A DNA stretch of 64,000 nt, taken from the NCBI GenBank assembly GCA_013407085.1, contig JACCGJ010001820.1, forward strand, positions 1 to 64,000, written 5' to 3'. The notes under the pieces were generated by a model. That model did not search any database and was not told where the DNA came from. It was given only the letters and a program-made list of their open reading frames with translations. Positions 31,183 through 41,683 of this stretch are shown here, one piece after another. Position 1 is the first letter of the stretch; each line of letters starts with the position of its first letter. Source of the stretch: Atriophallophorus winterbourni (lineage: Eukaryota > Platyhelminthes > Trematoda > Plagiorchiida > Microphallidae). Made by a program: the position numbers and the translations under genes.

Positions 31183-33966
31183 AAGTGATATATTTTAATG
31201 CGAGGAGCTTGAGAAACAAACTGGATGAACTCTTTGATCGGATTAGATGGGACCCTCCAGCGATCATTGCGGTGACGGAAACCTGGCTCTCACCTGATCA
31301 GGATGATCCCGAGCTGGGCCTACTTGGATATAGTCTCTTTTGCTCGGATCAAACAGACACTAAAATCGGTGGTGGGGTTGCCTTATATTTCCAACAACAT
31401 ATTTCCGTCGCAGTGTTGTCTCGCTACCAGCAGACTGCCAGTATGGCTGAGAGTTTATGGTGCCGTATAAGGACAGCAGCTTCATTTGCCACGATTGGTG
31501 TCGTTTATCGTTCTCCCAATACTCAGGCAGATACTCTGATATCACAGATATGTCAGTAATGTAGATCCTCAAACTGCTTGATTATGGGGGATTTCAATGC
31601 TCCTAGTATTGATTGGACTTCGCTAGATGAATGTTCTGGGTCATTCGAGCGGGACTTATTGGACGCTGTTGTTGACGTGGGCCTCGTGCAGCACGTTTCC
31701 CATCCGACCAGAGTAGGCTCTACTGGGTGTGAGTCCATTTTGGACTTGGTATTCACTCCCACGCAGTCCGATATTACTGAGCTTTGGACTGAAGCTCCAT
31801 TAGGCTGTAGTGATCATGCCACCTTAAGTTTTATTTGGAAACGCAACACTGGCTGGGTACCGGATCCAATTCCCAGAAGGAACTTTTGTGAGGCAGACGC
31901 GGGTAGGTTACGGGATGTTGCTTCATCTCTCGATTGGTCTTTCGATCAAGCAGCCGATGTTGAAGATTGTTGGCTGGTGATCCGTAATAACATTTTGACA
32001 GTTATTGAGGTGGCTGTTCCGTTGTCCACACGTCGTCGTAAGGCGAAAGGTCCACCTTGGTTTGATAAGGAGATGAGGAAACTTTTGCGGCAACGTCAAA
32101 AGCTCTGGTCGATATTCGTACGTCGGAAAAACGCCACTGACTATGACAATTATCGGCAAGCTAAAAACCTCTGTACGGCATTAAAACGCAGGAAACGTAT
32201 GTTGTACGAGCAGCGATTGGTTGACGAGTCTACTTGTGCACCAAAACGGCTATTCGCATACATTCGACGCCGCACAAAGGCGTCGCCATATATTCCTAAT
32301 TTGATAGATACTAATGGGGTAGACATTACTGAGGATGGTTTGAAAGCTGAAGCCATGGCTAAGCAGTATGCCTCCGTGTACTGTCTGGAAGACAGTGATC
32401 CCACTTTTGTCTCTAATAACAGTGAGGTGCTGTCTGATCTTGATGTAGATGTAGAGACTGTTAGACACCTGTTGAAACAATTAGACACACAATCCGCGCC
32501 AGGACCATACGGTATTCATTCGTTGGTTTCACGAGCACTATCTGAAGTTTTGTGCGTTCCGCTGGCCAGGTTGTTTACAAAATCTGTAACATTAGGGGTC
32601 TTGCCACAAGAATGGAAACAGGGTATTATTAAACCTATGTTTAAGAGTGGGGACCCTAGTAATCCTGCTAATTACAGGCCGGTCACGTTGACTTCTGTGA
32701 TCGGTAAAATTTTAGAGAAGCTGATCAAAAGGAAATTAGAGCACTTTCTTTTGGAGTGTGGGCGTTGGTGTCCACAACAACATGGATTCACCAAAAATCG
32801 TTCATGCGTAAGTAATCTGCTCCTGGCGCGAGAAAGTTGGTGTGCTTTGACTGATTCTGGTCAAGAGGTCGATGTCATTTTTATCGACTTCAGTAAGGCG
32901 TTTGACCGAGTGCCCCACCGCCGATTGCTCGTCAAGCTGGAGGGTTTGGGTATTCAGGGTTGTCTACTAAAATGGATCGAGGCATTCATCTCAGGGCGGT
33001 CAAACCGTGTCGAGGTGAATGGAGTTTTGTCTTCAGAGATGATCGCAGGCTCCGGAGTGCCGCAGGGATCTGTCCTTGGCCCATTGCTATTCAAAGTTTT
33101 CGTGAATGATATTCCGGACGCGGTAGCGATCGATTGTCTTTTATTCGCGGATGATCTGAAACTGTGGGCCTCTGTCAGTTCCTGCAATGGCCACAAGCAA
33201 CTGCAACAAGCAGTTGATGACTTAGTCAGTTGGACACATCGGTGGTCACTGCCTATCAATGAGGACAAGACAGTGGTCATGCGCATAAACTCCGATGACA
33301 CTGGTGGTGAATACTTTATGGAGGTAAGCCTATTAGAGCGGTGACGGTCGAAAAAGACTTAGGGATTCTGGTTATGGATTCCTTGAAGTCGAAGGCTGAC
33401 ACTTGTCGGAGAATAGGCAGCGCTACCAGGATGCTCTGGGCGATTCGGCGTTCCTTTGCGTCCATTACCCGCAAATGTTCCAGACACTTTTCTCTGTGTA
33501 CATTCGTCCTCTGTTGGAATATGGGCTACCTGTTGCATTTCCTCAGTCCAAAGGCGAATGCGACTCCTTGGAGAGGGTACAAAGGAGGGGCACTAAGATG
33601 GTTTGTGGATTGCGCCAACTGGCGTACGAGGATAGGAGGAGCTTGCTGAAACTCTACCCCCTAGAGCTTCGAAGGGGAAGATATGACCTGCTCCTGACAC
33701 GCCGTATTCTTCTCGGTCAATATGGAGACGAGTTCCTCCAGTACTTCCGATTAGTAGGTGAGTCGAGGACTCGTGGACACGACTTTAAGTTGCAGAAGCC
33801 TAGAAGGCTGAAGCTGAGTAATGCGAGCACGCTATCCACGCGGGTGGTGAACACTTGGAACTCTCTACCGAAAGAGTTCCTGTCTCTACCATCTGAACAG
33901 CTATTCAAAAGCGCGTTGGATCAGCATTTGTTGAGACGGATGGACTTGATCCCCGGAGTGATATAG
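31155..33966 (+). pseudogene. CR1-C ORF2, endonuclease-reverse transcriptase, right copy
   Basis: From ATG at 31,155. The endonuclease is interrupted by TAA at 31,558 (TAT in the left copy) between ISQICQ and the GDFNAPSIDW block. The reverse transcriptase (31,578 on) has FIDFSKAFDRVPH, SGVPQGSVLGPLLF and FADDLKLW. A lost T near 33,318 and a lost C near 33,468, both kept in the left copy, shift the frame twice. The C-terminal region continues to LLRRMDLIPGVI and a TAG at 33,964-33,966. Not functional as it stands. Confidence 0.88.
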
Positions 33967-34213
33967 TGGTGTTCCTCTACTCTTAGGGTTTGCCTTGTCA
34001 GCAGAAGTCACCCATGTCTATTACTGTGATGAAGCTCAAACGGGATTTTATCCCTTCTGCTTTCGATTCAGAAGAAGAAGAACTGAACATTTGGTTTCAT
34101 ACACCACACATTGTTCACGCATATTATTGCATTGTTTACTGAATAGCTGACCTCTAACCGGGCTGGTGAAGAGAAACCCTACCTTACTTTCCAGATATTC
34201 GGAAACAAGAACG

Positions 34214-35358
34214 TTCCGTACTCGGACCGCTACTTTTCCTCATTTTCATCGATGACTTGGCAGCGTCGCTCAAGTGTCCCTGCTATATTTTTGCAGATGA
34301 TGTCAAGATTATCGGATCACTGGCTGAACAGGATCTTCTTGAGGATATAGAAAAAGTCATCAAGTGGTCTGCTACATGGGATCTACCAGTTAACTTCACT
34401 AAAAGCTATCTTTTGTCTAAAGTCATTAAGAAGCTAGAGGTGGCTGGTCCAGATGGTAAACTGGAGATAAATGGGGTGCCGAAAGTTCGTGACTTAGGTA
34501 TAGAAGTTTCAGGGAACTTTAAATGGGCTGATCAATGCGCAGCCGCTGCACAACGCGCTAGGAGAGAGCTTTTTCGCCTTCGTTCAGTTTTATCCTGCAG
34601 GTCCCCAGAGGTTTTCATACCATTATACAAAGCGGTCGTCAGCCCACATCTCGAGTATTGCGTTCAAGCATGGTCACCTTATTTGGAAAAGGATATTGCC
34701 AAGCTGGAAGGTGTTCAACGTTTAGCTACTCGTATGATTGTTGGGCAATCGGGTAGGTCGTATCAGGAACGATTGCTGAGTCTAGAGCTCTTCTCACTAA
34801 AAAGGAGGAGGCTACGTGGGGACCTGATTGAAACCTTCAAAATCATGTCAGGTTTCATTACTATTCATCCCAGTGAATTGTACGCTCTAGCGCCAAGTGT
34901 GGGTACTTGAGGCCACCCATTAAAACTGGCCAAGCGACATGTCAGGTCAAATGTTCGTAAGTTCTTCTTTAGTGAGAGGGTAGTAAATTAATGGAATCGA
35001 CTTCCTAAAGAAGTTGTTTGTTCTACTTCGGTAGGGGGTTTCAAGAATAGACTTGACTCTGTGTGGCCTTCATTATTTCCTGATTTTTATCCGTAAGGGA
35101 ATAGTTGGTATGATCCTCATGTTGTCTTTGGAACACACTAATGCTTCTCCTCACCTATTGGTGAGGGGAGTTTTTCTGTTGCATTCCAGATTACTCTCAT
35201 ACCAGAAGATATTTGTGAAAATATTGTTTGAAGTGGTGGACGCTCTTCTGTGGCATACCACCGAAAGAAATCTGGACACTCGATTGGCTCGTTAGCCACA
35301 TACAGTCCTGTGCAAACTGAACTGAACTGAACTGAACTGAACTTGAACTGAACTGACC
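34214..35358 (+). pseudogene. CR1-A/B hybrid, right arm
   Basis: A single 5'-truncated copy where the left arm has two. It begins at the same truncation point as CR1-B and shares CR1-B-specific bases up to about 35,120 (SELYAL, ATCCGT, GATCCTCAT). From about 35,171 it carries CR1-A-specific bases (GGGAGTTTTT, CAGAAGAT) and the A-side flank. Two stops, TGA at 34,909-34,911 and TAA near 34,990, break the reading frame. It looks like the product of recombination between the two copies that removed 4,455 bp. Confidence 0.85.
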
Positions 35359-36239
35359 TTGAAATTCAAAATTCAAAACTTGAACTTGAACTTGATCCTA
35401 AACGAACAAGATCCATTCATGCAGCAGCTTAGATCACCAATTCGTGCAGATTCTATTGCGTTTTGCAAAACGTAAACCCATCCTTCCTCTATTTTGGGTT
35501 CATAGAATCTTTCTGTGGGAAAAAAGAAATCGAGCAATTTTTGTAGAATTCAAAATCAGAGAGACCGTTACTTGGTTTTTTTTAATAAGTGACCAAATAT
35601 ATATCGACACAAATTACATGTGTAGATTGGCATCCGACAGTTGCCCACCTTCGGCAAAATATTTCGCGTTCCAGCTTTCGAGTTGCAACGCAGCGAAACC
35701 GGATGGAAACGTGAAACGCTGACGGAATAACTCCGAAACAGCGGATCAATAGATCAATAGATCAATAGTTTATTACGGTATAAAAAGCGGGGAGCTTGTA
35801 CAAAACCGCAGGGTGGATTGTGCGGTGGATCGAAAAGAAAAGAATAGTAAAATGTTCGAGTTTCCAAGGCCTTATAGCGGGCCACATTCGCGTTAGCCTG
35901 CCCCATCAGTGGATGTTTCTATCAAGAATGCTCACGTTTTGGTAGAAAAATACAGTGAGGATTCTTGGCTGAGTTGTGATGCAGCTGACGGAAGCCTCAT
36001 CGTCTGCGCTCAACGCCGCTACATTAAGATCCTCTCCGCCACAGCCTATTGCCGACCTCGGGTTCTACTCCCGAGTGTACTTCAAATTTAAGCACAGTGC
36101 ATCAAAATGCTGTGAGCATACTATACAATAATGCTTGCAGCGTGCGTATCTAATTGCTAGAATTAGTGCATCAAGCCTCCCAACGAAATTTAGCATCCTA
36201 GTTATATCAAGGACCTGACTTCATGATACATTATTCCTG
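35359..36239. other. Unassigned stretch between CR1 elements, right arm
   Basis: Mirror of 17,091-17,950. Three ATCAATAG units at about 35,744-35,768 and a TATA-like GTATAAAAAGC near 35,778. It holds the small open frame 35,909-36,091. No known gene. Confidence 0.4.
35909..36091 (+). CDS. Small conserved open frame of unknown function, right copy
   Basis: Sixty codons, MDVSIKNAHVLVEKYSEDSW onward, ending PSVLQI. It lies about 130 bp after a TATA-like sequence. Matches the left copy except for one residue. Not recognised; low confidence that it is translated. Confidence 0.2.
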   Translation: MDVSIKNAHVLVEKYSEDSWLSCDAADGSLIVCAQRRYIKILSATAYCRPRVLLPSVLQI

Positions 36240-38570
36240 TTTGTCTTTTTTTGACCTATACAACCATTAGATCGTATAGACCAGACGGTAGACGCGGAGG
36301 AGTTCAAATACTCCTACAGCATCGTATTAAACACCAAGACTGGCATTAAAATGGCCACCTTTGGCATCCGATGTGTCTCGATAATCGTCACTGACAGTAA
36401 ATTCTCATTTGCATTAAACTGTTTATAACTTTCACCCGGCGCATCTGAGGTGGAGGACTAGGAAGTTAGGGAACTCCTTACCAGGTTGCTCAGAACAATA
36501 TCACGAGTCTATTCAATAGACAATTTCAACCTACCGGGTGTTGATTGGGACACACAGACGACCCCGGATAAAATTTACTAGGTTTATCATCATCATCAAA
36601 GCACAAGCCTGATCCAGGCAAAGTGCCGCACAGTCAGAAACTGCACGGGGGCTAAGATACTGTCAGGTTGCCCAGGCCTAGACAGATATGAGGGGGGATA
36701 TAAATGGTAGTGAGACTCCAGCCTGTTTCAGCATGCAGCTCACTACCGTTGGCCAATCAATTTAGCACGATGTTAGCCGCACAGCACATAAATGCTGCAC
36801 GATTGCACATCCGTGTGACACTAGATTTATCTCGATTGGTTACACTGCAGTACCCTTCATCAGCATGTGATTGAGAAAAGTAGGCACAGAGATGGGCACT
36901 CACCACCCACACTGGACCTAGTTCTATCAAAAGGTCCTAAAAACGTAGAACCCTCTCTTGTGATTCACCTATGTGAAAAAGTGAGCATGTACACGCAATT
37001 CTCTACTTCCACAAGCCACCAGTCAAATACCGGCGTAGTAAAAATCGATTTAAGTAGAATGCCGTACGGCTTCAAGCTTTAAGATGTGACTTATTCTCTG
37101 AAGCCAATGGCATCGAAAGTGAATGGTCAGTAATTAAGCGCAACATTGTAAGTCTTTAGGACCTTTACTGTCCTTTTCGACATGCACGGGTAAATTATCA
37201 GCCATCTTGATGGAGTCCTACAGTGTGACGCAACATTATTAAGTGCGACAGAGACCGGCGTAGATATACAGCCTTCCTGATCTATAGAAATTAGTCGTGC
37301 TATAAGTCTTTGAGAAAGAACACAGTAAAGCTACAACGGAGGTCTAAGCGAAGCTACGAAACTTACGTGGCAAATTCTATTAACGAAAGACTTGGGAAGT
37401 TTTTAGTTACGTTCGGTCTGAGGATAAGAAAGGGGAGCACATAGGTACCCGAATACTAGGCAATGGCAAGAATGCCAGTTGTGACTCCGGCATGGCAGCA
37501 GCTTTGCTTTATTATTTTCAAGATGTACATAGAAGGGATGGCGGCAGTGTGATTCCCTCAGTACCGACTCTTGGTATTTAAATGGGTGTCTGTAAGCGCA
37601 ATGGGTTTTTTGCATGGAGGATGCCGCTCGTGTCCTACTGAATCTAGACGGAAATAAATCCGCGGGACCTGATGACGTGCATCCGAAAATTGACAAGGCA
37701 ATAGCTAGGGTACTAGCAGAACCTCTTTGTAGGTTGTACAACGAATCACTCTGTGAGGTCATCTTACCAGGTTACTGGAAGAAAGCTACTGTCATACTTG
37801 TTGTATAAGGAGGTTACGCAAACATGGCTATAAATTTCCGACCGGTAAGCTTGACTAGTGTTTTATGCAAAGACTCGGAGAGACCTATCAGGGATAAGAT
37901 GTGCAACAACCTTGTGTAAAATTCATTGTTAAGCAAGTTTTAACACGGTTTTCTCAAAGGAAAATCGTCTCTCTCGAATCTTCTATGCTTTTTAGATAGA
38001 GTTTCCAAGACGAGGGTGGTCGGGTAGAGGTCTTCTACTTAGACTTTAGCGTGACCTTCGGCTCTGTCAGTCCCAGGTCCCAAGGATTGAAGCTTGCGGG
38101 CAAAGGAGTATCTGGCAAGCTTCACGATTAGATAACCACTTTTCTCAGTAATAAATCCTTCTAGAACCGTGTAGGCGATACTACCTCTGAATTCGCAAAA
38201 GCTAACAATGGGTTCCCACATGGTTTAGTACTAAGCCCGATACTCTTCCTGTTCTTCATCGATGATTTGGTATCTCAATTTATCATGTCATTGATACATG
38301 TTTGCAGATGATGTCAAATTCACCGAATTAAATGATCGCGGTGTGTTGTTGAGAGATGTCAAAAGGTCATTAAATGGTCATAGGATTATGATCTTCCTCT
38401 GAACTATAGTAAATGTCATCTGTTGTCTGCAGTAGTCGACAAAATTACAGCGAATAGCCGTAAGTTTGATTTCAAATTTATTTAGAGGACCAGGGATTTA
38501 GGTATTGACATAAGAGCGGACTTTAAATTGGCAGCGCGCTGTGCTGTAGTTTCATAACCAGGTAGTGCAG
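36240..38570 (+). pseudogene. CR1-D, highly degenerate, right copy
   Basis: Plus-strand remnant: GGGVAIF-like and DNFNLPGVDW scraps (36,290-36,560), a SINE, LDLVLSKGPKNVEPS (36,916-36,960), the empty RTE-1 site (about 37,280), GNKSAGPDDVHPKI (37,650-37,690), an altered FYLDFS region (about 38,030), FFIDDL (38,255) and WS-DYDLPLNYSKCHLLS (38,370-38,430). Stops and shifts throughout. It preserves the element as it was before RTE-1 entered the left copy. Confidence 0.8.
36577..36830 (-). repeat. SINE copy with 11-bp target duplication
   Basis: SINE body 36,588-36,819, flanked by ACTAGGTTTAT (36,577-36,587) and ACTAGATTTAT (36,820-36,830). Its tail is (ATC)n on the plus strand, that is (GAT)n on the element strand. 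Mirror of 16,522-16,753. Confidence 0.9.
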
Positions 38571-39114
38571 AGCTCTTAAAGTTTAATTCTGTTCTAATAT
38601 GTACGGTGATTGTCAGGCTTCATTCAGAATACTACGTGCAAACCTGGGGTTCCAAAGGTTGTCATAACTGGGGGTGGCAGTGGGGATAAACTTCCACTGT
38701 CTATAAAATGCTCCCATATGGTACGCGTCTCAAATAGCCTCTGAGTATAGGTAAGCAGGGATGTAGTTGTGAAATTATGCAGGTGAAGCATTTGCAAGTT
38801 CCATGACAGTGAATAGTTTTTAAATTCTGTTTTCAGCTGATTGATTAGTGTTTCGCAAGAATTCATACTGGTTGTTGAGTGGCGTGCTTTCTATAAGCTC
38901 GTATTTGGCAGACAGGCGGAAGTGTGTAAATACATGCGTTCTTACGAGGTATTGCGTTAAAGATACAATATGCATTTCAGTTGCTGCATATGAAAGGATG
39001 GAATTAGCGTTTCGATTGAGTTTTATGCGAACTAAGTACTGATTGAAAAATGTGATTTCGTTTTTCTGATCAAAATGTAAACTATTAGTTCTGAATAGTA
39101 ACTGAATATGTGTG
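38571..39114. other. Unassigned stretch, right arm
   Basis: Mirror of 10,366-10,911. Several short open frames in both strands, none with recognisable domains. Confidence 0.4.
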
Positions 39115-39281
39115 CGTGAAGTCACAAGCCTGATCCAGGTTAATTGCCATACAGCCAAAGACTGTCCATGGGCTAAGATACTGTCAGGTTGCCCAGGTCT
39201 AAACAGATATGGGTACTTCTGTGCTGTGCGGCTAACTCCGTACTATATTGATTGGTCACCGGTAGTGAGCTGCATGCTGAA
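39115..39281. repeat. SINE copy with internal inversion, right arm
   Basis: Mirror of 10,198-10,365, with the same head and tail parts in opposite orientation. Confidence 0.7.
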
Positions 39282-39600
39282 ACACTGTTCTGATTGATAG
39301 ATCAAGCAAACAAGTGAGAAGAATGATTGCGTGGGATAAGTCTCACTAACATCATTACGAGATTATTAGCGTCCGTATGTCTTCGAAGATTAACATCGCA
39401 TAGGGAATCACAGATCCGAGAGCAGCAGAGCCTGGCAGAGGCTGTGTCGACCACATTTTTACTCTTCGACGGATCTTAGAACTGCGGCACACTTAACGAC
39501 AGCCGACAATAGCCATCTTTTTAGACTTCAAAGAAGCATTTGATTTAGACGATCGAAATGTCCTGTTTAACACCTTGCTGTGCAAAGGTGTTCCGCAAAA

Positions 39601-39858
39601 GTATGTCAATGGTATGATGGTATGAAAGCACAAGCCTGATCCAGGCAAAGTGCCGCACAGTCAGAGACTGCACGTGGGCTAAAATACTGTCAGGTTGTCC
39701 AAGCCTAGACAGATATGAGAAATCGAGAATAAAGATGGTAGTGAAACTCCAGCGTGTTTCAGCATGCAGCTCACTACTAGTGGCCAATCAATTTATCACG
39801 GTGTTAGCCACACAGCACAAAGTACTGCACGATTGCAAATCCGTGCAACGTATGTCAA
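39601..39858 (-). repeat. SINE copy with 9-bp target duplication in RTE-2
   Basis: Body 39,610-39,849, flanked by GTATGTCAA on both sides. Removing it restores the RTE-2 reading QKYVNILRALY. It lacks the nested SINE of the left arm. Confidence 0.92.
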
Positions 39859-41192
39859 CATACTACGTGCACTTTATGCTCATACATCCGGATGCGTTAG
39901 GGTTTACAACGAAGTCTCACCCAAATTCCACACTACAAGTGGCGTCCGACAAGGATGCCCGATTTCTCCGTTTTTGTTCAATTTTGTAATTGATGCAATT
40001 ATGGATTTGTGCAACGATGGTGCCCCAGCTTTCGGAGTTCACATAATGCCAGGCGTCAAGCTTCTCGACTTGGATTATGCTGATGATATAGTTCTCCTCT
40101 TCGACTCGTACACAGATGCACAGGCGATACTGAACAAGCTATCTAGTATTGTGCCCGCATTTGGAATGCGTTTTGCACCCTCTAAGTGCAGTGTTCTGCT
40201 ACAGGACATCGACTTATCAAACAGCACTTTATTACTTTACAATCAGGCGCTTGAAATTGTAGATCGTTTTACGTATCTCGGTAGTTGTATCAATAATTCT
40301 GCATCGTTAGATGACGAGGTCTCGGCACGCATTTCTAAAGCGACTATTGCATTCCGCAACCTAGGTCACCTCTGGCGTCAGAAAGGACTATCTCTGTTAC
40401 TCAAGGGTAGAGTCTATAAAGCCACAATTCGGGCTGTGTTACTATATGGCTGCGAAACCTGGACCTTACGTAAAGAACACATTCGGCGTCTCCAAGTATT
40501 TGACAACCGATGTCTCCACTGCATTCTAGGAGTTAGCTGTTATAATAGCACGCGCACCAATGCTCTCTGAAATAAGTTGTTGGGTAGTAATGTCGACATA
40601 GATAAGCAGATCAACCTGCATAGGCTACGCTGGTTGGGTCACGTTTTACAGATGCCGGACCATCGACTTCCGAAACATTCTTTTTGCGACGCCACATCCT
40701 GATTGGCGTAAATCTCGGGGTGGCCAAACCATCACATGGCATAAGCAGTTAAAACTCTTACTAGTAACCTTTCCAAAGTAGGCACAGCGCGTCTTCCAGG
40801 CTGGTGTCCCCGCGATCGGATATCGCAATGGTTAGTTACGCTTCAGGATATGTCCCGAAACCGTGTTCAATGGCGGTCTTGCACTAAGCATATTCTTGGA
40901 ATGTTTGCTTGTATGCTGTCAAGCGGAGTGACGAGAAAAGCTTATTATGATGCATGACAGTGAAAGCCGCAAGGAAGCTGCCGTGCTGATGTCGCTCTAC
41001 TCGTTCACGAAACTTGTTTGAATGTATGTTCCACTCGAGGTGTAGGCACCTCTTCCCAGTTTGTTTGTGCTTACTCTTCTATAGAAGCCGTAGCAATTTA
41101 AGTCCCACCCTTCCCCATCTTTTAGGATTTTACTTTTTCATGGTTGTATGGCAGTTAAGCATTCGGTACGTGCTACCGGTGTAATGCTGTCT

Positions 41193-41222
41193 ATGATGAT
41201 GATGATGATGATGATGATGATG
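41193..41222. repeat. (ATG)n tail of RTE-2, right copy
   Basis: Ten ATG units at the 3' end of RTE-2, mirror of 8,015-8,044. Confidence 0.85.
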
Positions 41223-41351
41223 CGTGTAAACTAGGGTTTATTCAATTCACAATTGGAGTAGAATGGCTGCAAAAGAGAGAAAGATTATGACGTGTATAAT
41301 AATAAGGGCGAAAAACGTTAATAAAGAATATAGCAGCAAAGTTCAATCTTA

Positions 41352-41497
41352 ACGAACACGCCGGAGTCTCACTCCCAGTTCTATTTGATTTCTAATATCA
41401 GTCTAGACCCGGGCAACCTGACAGTATCTTAGCCCACATGCAGTCTGACTGTGCGGCACTTTGCATGGGTCTGGCTTGTGCTTTCATACTCACACCA
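41352..41497 (+). repeat. SINE 3' fragment, right copy
   Basis: Plus-strand 3' half of the SINE, ending GTGCTTTCATACTCACACCA. Mirror of 7,740-7,885. Confidence 0.7.
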
Positions 41498-41683
41498 TCA
41501 TTAAATTTACGATTTTGAAGGTGGTTTTCGTATCGTTACGCCTCTAATTCGATCGTCTTTATTCATTCCACACGTTCAGCAATATCGTCTTGATGCCATG
41601 GGAACGTAAACCTCAGTGTTGCTGCAACCTCCTTAATGAACCGTTTGACATGAAATGGATTCTCCCTTGTCGTTGCAATGAAG

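Larger units (their letters stand above)
30084..34213 (+). mobile_element. CR1-C, near full-length, right copy
   Basis: Intact layout: leader, ORF1 (30,151-31,182), ORF2 (31,155-33,966, overlapping ORF1 by 28 bp) and a 3' UTR of about 250 bp with the hairpin CTCTAACCGGGCTGGTGAAG at 34,151-34,170. It is followed directly by the CR1-A/B hybrid. Mirror of 23,572-28,303. Confidence 0.9.
39325..41222 (+). pseudogene. RTE-2 remnant, right copy
   Basis: RTE-clade reverse transcriptase from the GRGCVDHIFTLRR block (about 39,440), FLDFKEAFD (39,520) and VPQKYVN (39,600), then a SINE, then an open 240-codon stretch. That stretch (39,859-40,567) has SGVRQGCPISPFLFNFVID, DYADDIVLLF, YLGSCINN and LLYGCETW. 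A TGA at 40,568 and later shifts break the C-terminal part (RLRWLGHVLQMPDHRLP). It ends in an (ATG)n tail at 41,193-41,222. The YADD box is intact here but damaged in the left copy. Confidence 0.85.
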
